This document shows positions 1-5,199 of a stretch of 9,669 bases of DNA, piece by piece. Below the pieces are notes generated by a model. That model was given only the letters and a program-made list of their open reading frames with translations. It ran no database searches and was not told the DNA's origin. This DNA comes from Deltaproteobacteria bacterium (lineage in GTDB: Bacteria; Desulfobacterota; Binatia; Bin18), in NCBI GenBank assembly GCA_016200595.1, contig JACQEL010000950.1, positions 1-9,669 of the forward strand. Reading direction: 5' to 3'. Made by a program: the position numbers and the translations under genes. Position 1 is the first letter of the stretch. Each line of letters starts with the position of its first letter.

Positions 1-754
1 GATCGATATGCGCTTCTTGCCTCTGGTGAAGATGGCTGACGCTCTCCAGTGGTATAAATATATCGTCAAGAATGTCGCCAAACGCCATGGCAGAACGGCG
101 ACCTTCATGCCTAAGCCGATTTTCGGTGACAACGGCTCTGGCATGCATACGCATCAGTCGATCTGGAAAGGCGAGAAGCCTCTGTTTGCTGGCGACGGCT
201 ATGGCGGCATGAGCGAAGTCGCTATGCACTATATTGCCGGGATCATTACCCATGCGCCGGCGTTGTGCTCTATCGTGGCGCCGACCGCCAACTCGTACCG
301 CCGCTTGGTGCCGGGCTTCGAAGCTCCGGTGAACCTGGCGTATTCGTCGCGCAATCGTTCGGCTGCCGTGCGTATCCCCATGTATTCGCCGAGTCCTAAG
401 GCGAAGCGCATTGAAGTCCGTTTCCCTGACCCGACCTGCAACGGCTACATGGCCTTTTCTGCCATGCTGATGGCCGGTCTCGATGGGATTGAGCGCAAGC
501 TGAATCCTGGCGACCCGCTCGATAAGGACATCTACGCCTTGACGCCTGAAGAGTTGACGCATGTCCCCTCGGTCCCCGGCTCGCTAGAGGGAGCACTAGC
601 CGCGCTGGAAAAAGATCATGCGTTTTTGCTCAAGGGCGATGTGTTCACTGCCGATGTGATTGAAACTTGGATTGAGTACAAACGTTCGAAGGAACTCGAT
701 CCGCTGCGCTTACGTCCGCATCCGTACGAGTTCGCCTTGTACTACGACGCGTAA
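1..754 (+). CDS. glnA: Glutamine synthetase, type I, C-terminal half (5' partial)
   Basis: Makes glutamine from glutamate, ammonia and ATP in the cytoplasm, as a dodecamer. The reading frame is already open at base 2, so the N-terminal beta-grasp domain and about 220 residues lie outside the window; about 250 residues are present. Counting from the Met at base 8, the ATP-binding signature is at residues 36-51 ([16 protein letters not shown]). The NRSAAVRIP substrate-binding loop is at 116-124 and the RIEVRFPDP segment at 134-142. The class-I adenylylation signature [13 protein letters not shown] ends at Tyr176 (bases 533-535), so regulation by GlnE-type reversible adenylylation is likely. The C-terminal [12 protein letters not shown] matches the usual family end, so this end is complete. 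A strong intrinsic terminator follows 36 bp downstream, making this the last gene of its transcript. Identification is certain; only the start is missing. Confidence 0.97.
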   Translation, partial: IDMRFLPLVKMADALQWYKYIVKNVAKRHGRTATFMPKPIFGDNGSGMHTHQSIWKGEKPLFAGDGYGGMSEVAMHYIAGIITHAPALCSIVAPTANSYRRLVPGFEAPVNLAYSSRNRSAAVRIPMYSPSPKAKRIEVRFPDPTCNGYMAFSAMLMAGLDGIERKLNPGDPLDKDIYALTPEELTHVPSVPGSLEGALAALEKDHAFLLKGDVFTADVIETWIEYKRSKELDPLRLRPHPYEFALYYDA

Positions 755-790
755 AGCTGCTGGCTCGGTGCGGCGGCTTGCGGCTCTCTA

Positions 791-825
791 GGGGGGAAGG
801 CCTCTCCCTTCCCCCCTTTTCTTTT
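791..825 (+). terminator. Intrinsic terminator of glnA
   Basis: A perfect 10-bp stem (GGGGGGAAGG at 791-800 with CCTTCCCCCC at 807-816) closes a 6-base loop and runs straight into TTTTCTTTT (817-825). This is a classic Rho-independent terminator 36 bp after the glnA stop codon. The rest of 755-935 shows no gene. A promoter for the next gene should lie between 826 and 920, but I see no convincing -35/-10 pair there. Confidence 0.93.
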
Positions 826-921
826 GTGCAGACGGAGGGTATACCTCCACTGTTTCTCATGAAGCGGGAATACTTCGCAAGCACAAAAAAGGGCTGGCAA
901 GCGCCCATTCGTTCGTAGAGC

Positions 922-928
922 AAGGAGA
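922..928 (+). promoter_or_regulatory. Ribosome binding site of the SDR gene
   Basis: AAGGAGA lies 7 bp upstream of ATG 936 and selects this start over the out-of-frame ATG at 946. Confidence 0.8.
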
Positions 929-935
929 ACACGTT

Positions 936-1865
936 ATGTTACTCGATGGCAAAGTGGCAGTCGTCACCGGCGCCGGCCGTGGTATCGGTCGCGAGGAAGC
1001 GCTGCTGTTGGCGAAAAACGGCGCTAAGGTTGTGGTCAATGACCTCGGCGGGCATTTCGATGGCACCGGCGCGGACACCCGCCCCGCTCAACTCGTTGTC
1101 GAGGAAATCAAAGCCGCTGGTGGTGAAGCCGTAGCCAACTATGAAAACGTCGCCGATTTCAAGGCGGCCAAGCGCATTATCCAGTGTGCGCTCGATAGCT
1201 TCGGGAAGCTCAATATCCTGGTTAACAACGCCGGCATTTTGCGCGACCGTATGGTCTTCAATATGACTGAAGAGGAGTGGGATGCGGTAATCAACGTTCA
1301 CCAGAAAGGCACGTTTAACTGTACTCGCCATGCCTGCGAGTATTGGCGCGAACAGCACAAGATTGGCACCATGCTGAATGGCCGCGTGATTAATACCTCA
1401 TCTGATGCCGGTTTGCTGGGCAGTCCTGGGCAGCCTAACTACGGTCCGGCAAAAGCCGCGGTGGCGACGCTGGCGATCATCGTTGACGCGGAAATGCAAA
1501 AATATGGGGTGACCGCCAATGCCATCGCGCCGCTGGCGCGTACCCGCCTCACCGTTGATGCGACACCGCAAACCGCAGGCGCGATGGAAGTCAAGGAAGG
1601 CGAATTTGATTTTTTCAGTCCTCATCACGTTGCCCCACTAGTAGTGTGGTTGGCGAGTGACGATGCCGCCACTGTGCACGGCGAAGTGTTCCGCGTCGGC
1701 GGGGGCTGCGTCTGGCTCATGCAAGGCTGGCACTCAGTCGCTACCGTACAGAAGAGAGGTGACTGGGACCCGGCTGAGCTTGGTCCCAAAGTCAAGGCTG
1801 AACTCGCTAAGGGTCTGACCAAGAAAGAGAGCATTGCTGACGTCTTTCGTGGGCTCAAACGCTGA
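936..1865 (+). CDS. SDR-family NAD(P)-dependent dehydrogenase (MFE-2 hydroxyacyl-CoA dehydrogenase-like)
   Basis: Classical short-chain dehydrogenase/reductase, 309 aa. Visible motifs are the nucleotide-binding TGAGRGIG at residues 11-18, the NNAG at 97-100, Asn120, the catalytic Ser in NTSSDAG (155/156), and the YxxxK pair Tyr169/Lys173. The VVVNDLGG stretch at 32-39 and the long insert after it (FDGTGADTRPAQ) resemble the dehydrogenase units of peroxisomal multifunctional enzyme type 2 and related bacterial fatty-acid or steroid side-chain enzymes. Oxidation of a 3-hydroxyacyl-CoA is therefore plausible, but the substrate is not fixed by sequence. The protein is about 50 residues longer than a minimal SDR because of a C-terminal tail (after residue 258) ending in a Lys-rich helix. 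The start is set by AAGGAGA at 922-928, 7 bp before ATG 936. It lies after the glnA terminator, so it is probably transcribed on its own. Confidence 0.92.
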   Translation: MLLDGKVAVVTGAGRGIGREEALLLAKNGAKVVVNDLGGHFDGTGADTRPAQLVVEEIKAAGGEAVANYENVADFKAAKRIIQCALDSFGKLNILVNNAGILRDRMVFNMTEEEWDAVINVHQKGTFNCTRHACEYWREQHKIGTMLNGRVINTSSDAGLLGSPGQPNYGPAKAAVATLAIIVDAEMQKYGVTANAIAPLARTRLTVDATPQTAGAMEVKEGEFDFFSPHHVAPLVVWLASDDAATVHGEVFRVGGGCVWLMQGWHSVATVQKRGDWDPAELGPKVKAELAKGLTKKESIADVFRGLKR

Positions 1866-1996
1866 GTCGATCTGCGGCAGATAACCATCTGTCGCCTTAT
1901 GGGTGGGGGAACGGCACGTTGAGGGGCAGAGGCAGGGGAGGGAGGTTTATAACCTCTCCCCACCCGCTCCTTACTCACACTGTACGAACAACTCTT
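1866..1996. other. Intergenic region with two hairpins between the SDR and phosphatase genes
   Basis: Two inverted repeats are visible. The first, 1874-1895, pairs GCGGCAGAT with ATCTGTCGC around a 4-base loop (9 bp, one G-U). It stands 9 bp after the SDR stop and may end that transcript, though no T-run follows. The second, about 1937-1960, is an imperfect stem around GGAGGTTTATAACCTC. The phosphatase frame is technically open through this hairpin back to a TTG at 1919, but the encoded Arg/Gly-rich leader is unlike the family, so I treat it as untranslated. Confidence 0.5.
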
Positions 1997-2497
1997 GTGG
2001 ATCAAAAAATTACCTGCCGGGTGCTAATTGTCTGTCACGCTAATACCAGCCGTAGCGTCATGGCGCACGCCTTGCTGGATAGAATGTTAACCGAGCGTGG
2101 TATAGAGCACATTGATATTCGCTCCGGCGGTATTGCTATCTATGCTCGCGATGGCATGATCCCTTCTCTTGACGCTCGCCTGGTCTTGCGCGAACTCGAC
2201 ATCTACATGCAAGAGAGCGAGTTTTCTTCAACTGATCTCAAGCGTCACCGTCACCTGATTGAGCAGGCGAATTTGATCCTGACCATGACGCAAGAACAAA
2301 AGCAGATGCTCGATGCGTATCCAGAGGCATCCGGCAAGCGCATCTTCTCGCTGCGAGAGTTTGCTGGTGAAGAGGGAGACATCGACGATCCAGCGATGCA
2401 GGGGGAAGAGGCATTCCGCGCGCGCATGGAAGAGATCAAGCGCTGTCTGGAAAAATCGTTCGATGATCTGCTAAAACTCTCATATGAGTACATTTGA
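1997..2497 (+). CDS. Low-molecular-weight protein phosphatase (tyrosine/arginine phosphatase family)
   Basis: Small cytoplasmic cysteine phosphatase of the LMW-PTP fold, 166 aa from the GTG at 1997. The P-loop CX5R(S) reads CHANTSRS with nucleophile Cys13 and Arg19, and the general-acid loop reads DIDDP with Asp131-Pro132. MTQEQKQ (97-103) and FSLREF (117-122) match the layout of YwlE-like members. Position 17, the fifth residue of the P-loop, is Thr. In YwlE the equivalent Thr favours phosphoarginine, whereas eukaryotic LMW-PTPs have Ile, so arginine phosphatase activity is possible (inference). No McsB-like arginine kinase is in view. The start is uncertain: GTG 1997 has no clear Shine-Dalgarno sequence, and a TTG at 1919 would add 26 low-complexity residues. 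The 3' end overlaps the next gene by 14 bp, suggesting coupled translation. Arsenate reductase of the ArsC/LMW-PTP type is a less likely alternative. Confidence 0.88.
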   Translation: MDQKITCRVLIVCHANTSRSVMAHALLDRMLTERGIEHIDIRSGGIAIYARDGMIPSLDARLVLRELDIYMQESEFSSTDLKRHRHLIEQANLILTMTQEQKQMLDAYPEASGKRIFSLREFAGEEGDIDDPAMQGEEAFRARMEEIKRCLEKSFDDLLKLSYEYI

Positions 2498-2900
2498 AAA
2501 CCCTCCGGATACGACGATTCGCGAGATTCTGGCTACTCCGCGCACGATTGCCGTGGTGGGCTGCTCCCCTGACCCGGACCGTGACAGTTACCGCATCGCT
2601 GCCTTGCTGAAGGCTAAGGGACACCGGGTGATCCCAGTGAATCCGAGCTGTCAGGAGATTCTCGGCGAACGGTGCTTCGCTAGCGTCCGCGACATTCCTG
2701 AACCGGTAGAAATGGTCGATGTGTTCCGTCGGCCAGAATTCGTCGATCAGCTCGCCGACGAGGCGATTGCCGTGGGAGCCAAGATTCTCTGGCTACAACT
2801 CGATGTGATCAATGAACCTGCCGCACGCAAAGCCCAAGACGCCGGTCTGACGGTGGTGATGGACCGTTGCCCGGCGATTGAGTATCGGCGGCTGTTTTAA
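2484..2900 (+). CDS. CoA-binding domain protein (YccU/CoA_binding_2 family)
   Basis: A 138-aa stand-alone Rossmann-type CoA-binding domain, the usual size for YccU-like proteins. The first beta-strand and loop read TIAVVGCSPDPDRDSYR (21-37), followed by GHRVIPVNP (46-54). LWLQL is at 102-106 and the conserved closing motif VVMDRCPAIEY at 124-134. The domain resembles the N-terminal domain of NDP-forming acyl-CoA synthetases and succinyl-CoA ligase alpha, but the ligase parts are absent. The family's molecular role is poorly defined, with CoA binding the best supported property. ATG 2484 lies inside the end of the phosphatase gene (14-bp overlap) and has no independent ribosome site, so translation is probably coupled to the upstream gene. 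The start matches family length well. Confidence 0.92.
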   Translation: MSTFENPPDTTIREILATPRTIAVVGCSPDPDRDSYRIAALLKAKGHRVIPVNPSCQEILGERCFASVRDIPEPVEMVDVFRRPEFVDQLADEAIAVGAKILWLQLDVINEPAARKAQDAGLTVVMDRCPAIEYRRLF

Positions 2901-2901
2901 G

Positions 2902-2975
2902 GAGTAATGAGTGATGAGTAATGAGGACTGAGTCACACTAAGGTGAGGAGCCAGTGTGCCTAATCACTCAGCACT
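2902..2975. repeat. Short direct repeats and imperfect fold-back before the Nudix gene
   Basis: GAGTAATGAG occurs twice (2902-2911 and 2916-2925) separated by TGAT. In addition, 2910-2925 is complementary to 2960-2975 at 13 of 16 positions, so the stretch can form a stem with a roughly 34-base loop holding AGGTGAGGAG (2941-2950) and a GTG (2954). It looks like a small palindromic intergenic repeat lying over the start of the downstream frame. Confidence 0.5.
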
Positions 2976-2986
2976 TTGTAAAGCTG

Positions 2987-3553
2987 ATGGCTGATCGCTC
3001 TTATAAGAACCTCCAACCCTGGCAGCGTCTCGATTCGGAGACCCTCTACAGCTGCCGGATTTTCTCGTTGCGGAAAGACCGCAATCGCTCGCCACGCGAT
3101 GGTCGGGACCATGACTTCTTCGTCCTCGATAGCGGTGACTGGGTCAACATCGTGCCGATCACTCCTGATGATGAGGTCGTATTGATTCACCAATACCGTC
3201 ACGGCATCGACGATATCACCCTGGAGATTCCCGGCGGTATGGTAGATCCCCACGACCCTTCGCCACTCCACGCCGCTCGGCGCGAGATGCAAGAAGAGAC
3301 CGGCTATGATTCTGAGGATATTATCCCTTTAGGCTCGATTCACCCCAATCCGGCCATTCAAGGAAACCGCTGTCACACTTTCCTCGCGCGCAATGTGGAG
3401 AAGCGGTTCGAGCCGCACTTCGATACCACTGAAGAGACCGAAGTGATCCTGGTCCCAGCCGCGTCGCTCCCTGAGCTGGTGCGTCAAGGAAGGATCACGC
3501 ATGCACTGGTTGTGACGGCCTTTTATTGGTATGACTTGCTGCAGCGGAGCTAA
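2987..3553 (+). CDS. Nudix hydrolase, ADP-ribose pyrophosphatase-like
   Basis: Cytoplasmic Nudix pyrophosphohydrolase, 188 aa from ATG 2987, likely acting on ADP-ribose or another nucleoside diphosphate derivative. Typical features are an N-terminal strand pair (WQRLDSETLYSCRIFSLR), VVLIHQYRHGIDDITLEIPGG before the box, and a Nudix helix core REMQEETGY at residues 99-107. The first half of the box is irregular: GGMVDPHDPSP has one extra residue, and Pro91 stands where the consensus Glu is expected, while the metal-binding REXXEE core is intact. The C-terminal half (TEVILVPAASLPELVRQGRITHALVV) is standard for this subfamily. The start is debatable. GTG 2954 has an upstream AGGTGAGGAG and would add 11 residues, but those codons fall in a small intergenic repeat. 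ATG 2987 gives the family-like beginning MADRSYKNLQPWQ, though its own ribosome site is weak. Confidence 0.9.
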   Translation: MADRSYKNLQPWQRLDSETLYSCRIFSLRKDRNRSPRDGRDHDFFVLDSGDWVNIVPITPDDEVVLIHQYRHGIDDITLEIPGGMVDPHDPSPLHAARREMQEETGYDSEDIIPLGSIHPNPAIQGNRCHTFLARNVEKRFEPHFDTTEETEVILVPAASLPELVRQGRITHALVVTAFYWYDLLQRS

Positions 3554-3701
3554 GCGGACACAGAGTGATTCGTCAGCATGGCGGAGTTACCATTCTTCTT
3601 TACGAAAGAATGCCATCACATCAGTTCTGGGCTAGTTCCTCTGAAGCCCTCGCAGCAGATTCTTCTTGCTGCAAGAGAGTAGGGGTGTTACTCTCCAAAC
3701 C
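3554..3701. other. Intergenic region before the RHH gene
   Basis: No gene is seen. It contains two small hairpins: CATTCTT/AAGAATG at 3591-3612, and GCAGCA/TGCTGC at 3652-3672. Neither is followed by a T-run, so they are weak terminator candidates for the Nudix gene. The 3' end carries the 7-bp inverted repeat listed separately. Confidence 0.5.
3675..3695. promoter_or_regulatory. Inverted repeat, candidate autoregulatory operator of the RHH gene
   Basis: GAGAGTA (3675-3681) and TACTCTC (3689-3695) are perfect inverted 7-bp arms with a 7-bp spacer, ending 6 bp before the RHH start at 3702. RHH antitoxins commonly bind such repeats over their own promoters, so this is a plausible operator. It could instead be a hairpin in the leader RNA. 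No clear -10/-35 or Shine-Dalgarno sequence is visible around it. Confidence 0.45.
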
Positions 3702-4033
3702 ATGCAACGCATGACTATTATGCTTCCGTCGAAGCTTAAGGACTTTGAGACAAAACCCCTGGATGAATTTTGTAAGTGCTTGTCAGACCATGAGATATGC
3801 TCAGTGCGGTCAGAGTTTTGTCTCGTAATCCTAAGGCTCAAGCACAACGACGGGCCAAGGAGAGAAAGGTTTCCGTCAGTGACTTGGTTCGAGAATCCTT
3901 GGAAACTACCCTGGAGTCCGCGGGGGCTGGCCGAAGGGGATCTGATTCATTGTTTATGGATGGGGCTGTGTTCAACGGAGATGCGCCGTCCGATCTCGCG
4001 CAGAACCACGATCGGTACCTTTATGAGGACTAA
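3702..4033 (+). pseudogene. Ribbon-helix-helix (antitoxin-like) gene interrupted by a small insertion
   Basis: The first part (ATG 3702 to 3740) encodes MQRMTIMLPSKLK, the DNA-contacting beta-strand start of an RHH/CopG-type protein. The rest (3836-4033) is in a different frame and encodes AQAQRRAKERKVSVSDLVRE and onward, i.e. both RHH helices. It ends in DSLFMDGAVFNGDAPSDLAQNHDRYLYED, a tail like those of RHH antitoxins paired with PIN-domain toxins. Between them lies a roughly 91-bp element with inverted ends. Deleting 95 bp (3741-3835, one TAAG copy included) rejoins ...KLK to AQAQ... in frame and gives a 78-aa gene. No toxin gene follows: a palindrome and a convergent gene begin within 15-40 bp. 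The locus is thus an orphan, broken antitoxin-like gene. The RHH assignment is strong, the interruption is seen directly, and antitoxin function is inferred. Confidence 0.8.
3741..3831. mobile_element. Miniature inverted-repeat element (MITE-like) inside the RHH gene
   Basis: Non-coding insert of about 90 bp. The left end GGACTTTGAGACAAAAC (3740-3756) matches the reverse complement of the right end, GGATTACGAGACAAAAC (3815-3831), at 14 of 17 positions, with a perfect 11-bp inner part (GAGACAAAAC plus flank). TAAG stands on both sides (3737-3740 and 3832-3835) as a 3-4 bp target duplication; the exact edge is ambiguous by one base. Removing element plus one duplication restores the host gene. 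No transposase is encoded, so movement would need one in trans. TAA or TAAG duplication could fit an IS5-type transposase, but the family cannot be fixed by eye. The element also carries an ATG (3797) in frame with the RHH C-terminal part. Confidence 0.72.
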
Positions 4034-4045
4034 GACGGCAGTTCC

Positions 4046-4071
4046 GTAGGGTGGGTCGTGACCCACCCTAC
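4046..4071. terminator. Perfect palindrome between convergent genes (REP-like, probable bidirectional terminator)
   Basis: GTAGGGTGGGTC (4046-4057) and GACCCACCCTAC (4060-4071) form a 26-bp palindrome with a 2-bp centre. As RNA it would give an 11-bp stem with a CGTG loop. It sits between the RHH remnant (+) and the winged-helix gene (-), whose stop codon (4068-4070) lies inside its right arm. There is no T-run on either strand. The GTAGGGTGGGT motif resembles dispersed palindromic repeats in many bacterial genomes, so it may be a repeat copy rather than a dedicated terminator. Confidence 0.6.
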
Positions 4072-4406
4072 AACTCTTTGGACTGGGTGGTGGTGAGGGG
4101 GGCGATGAAGCGGTAACCCCGGAGAGGCACGGTCTCGATGAAGCGGGGCACCTTGGGGTCATCGCCCAGCACGGCCCGTAGGTCGCGCATGTAGGTACTC
4201 AAGAACCCCTCGCTCACATAGGTCTCGGACCACACCGCCTTGAGGAGTTCTTCCTTGGTGACGAGTTGGCCGGGGTGCGCTGCCAAGTAGCGGAGGATGG
4301 CAAAGGGCTTAGGGCGCAGGGGGATCAGCTGCGAGTCCCGCCACAACTGCGCGTTGGCAGGGTCCAGGCGAAAGGGCGGAAACGTGAGCACGGTGGCGGA
4401 CTCCAT
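4068..4406 (-). CDS. Stand-alone OmpR/PhoB-type winged helix DNA-binding protein
   Basis: A 112-aa protein consisting almost only of a Trans_reg_C winged helix. It begins with the beta-sheet FPPFRLDPANAQLWRDSQLIPLRP (9-32). KPFAILRYLAAHPGQLVTKEELLKAVW (33-59) follows, then the recognition helix region VSEGFLSTYMRDLRAVLGDD (64-83), and the wing ETVPLRGYRFIAPL (91-104). There is no receiver domain, so it is not a standard response regulator. Similar winged helices often stand at the N-terminus of long proteins with ATPase or TPR parts after RGYRFIA. Here the frame ends about ten residues later inside a palindrome, so it may be a natural single-domain regulator or a 5' fragment of a longer gene. 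The start at 4406 is fixed by a strong GGAGGAGGAAGG ribosome site. It diverges from the 4568 gene across an 11-bp-period repeat array. Confidence 0.87.
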   Translation of the reverse strand: MESATVLTFPPFRLDPANAQLWRDSQLIPLRPKPFAILRYLAAHPGQLVTKEELLKAVWSETYVSEGFLSTYMRDLRAVLGDDPKVPRFIETVPLRGYRFIAPLTTTQSKEL

Positions 4407-4410
4407 ACAA

Positions 4411-4422
4411 CCTTCCTCCTCC
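4411..4422 (-). promoter_or_regulatory. Ribosome binding site of the winged-helix gene
   Basis: On the minus strand GGAGGAGGAAGG lies 4 bp before ATG 4406. It rules out the longer open frame that runs back to 4712 and would read through the repeat array and the divergent gene. Confidence 0.85.
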
Positions 4423-4442
4423 GATTCCTTGCTTTGTAGCAG

Positions 4443-4482
4443 AACTCCACGAAAACTCCAGCGAAACTCCAGCGAAACTCCA
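4443..4482. promoter_or_regulatory. Four 7-bp direct repeats at 11-bp spacing (PhoB-type operator candidate)
   Basis: AACTCCA occurs at 4443-4449, 4454-4460, 4465-4471 and 4476-4482, with 4-bp spacers CGAA, GCGA, GCGA. Two head-to-tail 7-bp half-sites 11 bp apart, one per helical turn, is the known layout of a pho box and of other OmpR/PhoB-family sites. Four units would seat two dimers. The array lies 37 bp upstream of a gene for exactly this DNA-binding domain and between two divergent genes. On the minus strand it would overlap the -35 zone of a possible promoter with TACAAA (4433-4438) as -10. Autoregulation and control of the divergent genes are inferred. Confidence 0.65.
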
Positions 4483-4567
4483 GGGTTTGTGGCTAGGACT
4501 CCAGAGGCGGAGCTGGTATGCTGCGAGTGTGAGGAAAAAGCAAACAAGCAGTAAACAACCCCAAAGC

Positions 4568-4780
4568 ATGCGCGATGCAACACCCGAACCCAGCGCGATG
4601 GCGCCGCTCTCGCCCCAGCGGGCCTTTGTCGTACAGTTTCGCTCCCCTGAGGGAAAGGAGCAGGCCCGCTTCGCGGGCCGGGCGGAACATATGACCTCGG
4701 GACAGGCGGCACGATTTGAGTCGGCCGCGGAACTCACCGCGTTTCTGCTGCGCGTGCTGGCTGAGGTACGGGAGCCGTAG
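4568..4780 (+). CDS. Small protein of unknown function (70 aa)
   Basis: I do not recognise a named family. From ATG 4568 it reads as a soluble 70-aa protein. A Pro-rich start is followed by a probable beta-strand pair (RAFVVQFRSPEGKEQARFAGRAEHMTSGQ), then AARFESAAELTAFLLRVLAEV, whose end would form a helix. There is no signal peptide or membrane segment. The frame is open upstream to 4487, but those codons give an atypical Trp/Lys-rich leader and lie near the operator repeats. No strong ribosome site decides between ATG 4568 and ATG 4598. A TATGCT at 4517-4522 could be a -10 element for it. It is divergent from the winged-helix regulator and 75 bp upstream of the exported-protein remnant. A link to control of the secreted-protein locus is only suggested by position. 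Confidence 0.6.
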   Translation: MRDATPEPSAMAPLSPQRAFVVQFRSPEGKEQARFAGRAEHMTSGQAARFESAAELTAFLLRVLAEVREP

Positions 4781-4840
4781 CGGCTAAGGGCACCAAGAGT
4801 GGAGCACCGCTTGCCGCTCTTGCGTGGAGACACAAGAAAG

Positions 4841-4847
4841 AAGGAGG
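4841..4847 (+). promoter_or_regulatory. Ribosome binding site preceding the interrupted exported-protein remnant
   Basis: AAGGAGG, 8 bp before ATG 4856, in a purine-rich run. Its quality argues that the short frame following it was once, or still is, translated. Confidence 0.65.
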
Positions 4848-4855
4848 GAGGAGCC

Positions 4856-5083
4856 ATGCAAAGTCAGCACCTTTTCCGCAGTATGAGGCAGCGCTACGCT
4901 GCAGCGGGACACCGGCAGACCACAGCCACGGTGAGGGTGAGGGCGTGGTGGAGACCGCAGGTGCTGCTGTAGGGGATACTCAGCCTCGTGGTGTGCCTGA
5001 GCAGCATAGGACAAGGCGCCGCGCAGGAGCTGGAGTGGGCCACGCGGGCCGGGGAGGCAGCTTGCGGAGGAAACTTGAGCTAG
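4856..5083 (+). pseudogene. Remnant of an exported protein, interrupted by an in-frame TAG
   Basis: ATG 4856 follows a strong ribosome site. The frame gives 38 codons with a basic n-region (MRQRYAAAGHRQTTATVRVR) and WWRPQVLL, then TAG at 4970-4972. Reading on in the same frame yields GILSLVVCLSSIGQGAAQ, which completes a hydrophobic core and an AxA-like cleavage site. It continues with ELEWATRAGEAACGGNLS and ends at TAG 5081-5083. A signal peptide joined to LEWATRAG is how several large secreted beta-propeller (SBBP-repeat) proteins begin, so this is most likely the 5' stub of such a gene with a nonsense mutation and the rest deleted. That family link rests on a short stretch and is tentative. 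Amber readthrough cannot be excluded but would give only a 75-residue product. It lies just upstream of another secreted-protein gene. Confidence 0.55.
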
Positions 5084-5199
5084 ACGAACACTAAGTGAGT
5101 ATCTCAGACCCAAAACCTGACTCCCACCCCCGGAGAAGTGCCGTGTCTGTTGCCTGACTTTTACAGGAAACGGGGGACTTGACCCGAAAGGAGATTCCG
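5084..5199 (+). other. Leader region of the secreted repeat protein
   Basis: No gene is seen. The frame of the downstream protein is open back to a TTG at 5179, which overlaps its Shine-Dalgarno sequence and is therefore not credible as a start. No obvious -35/-10 pair was found. Confidence 0.5.
5187..5193 (+). promoter_or_regulatory. Ribosome binding site of the secreted repeat protein
   Basis: AAAGGAG lies 6 bp before ATG 5200 and fixes that start. Confidence 0.85.

Noticed and set aside
3666..4049. 127-codon continuous frame as an independent gene
   Set aside because: Only its first residues (MQRMTIMLPSKLK) are meaningful. After the insertion it reads the RHH gene out of frame.
4407..4857. 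Upstream minus-strand open frames that would extend the winged-helix gene or form a separate protein
   Set aside because: They read through the operator repeats and the divergent small gene. A strong ribosome site at 4411-4422 places the real start at 4406.
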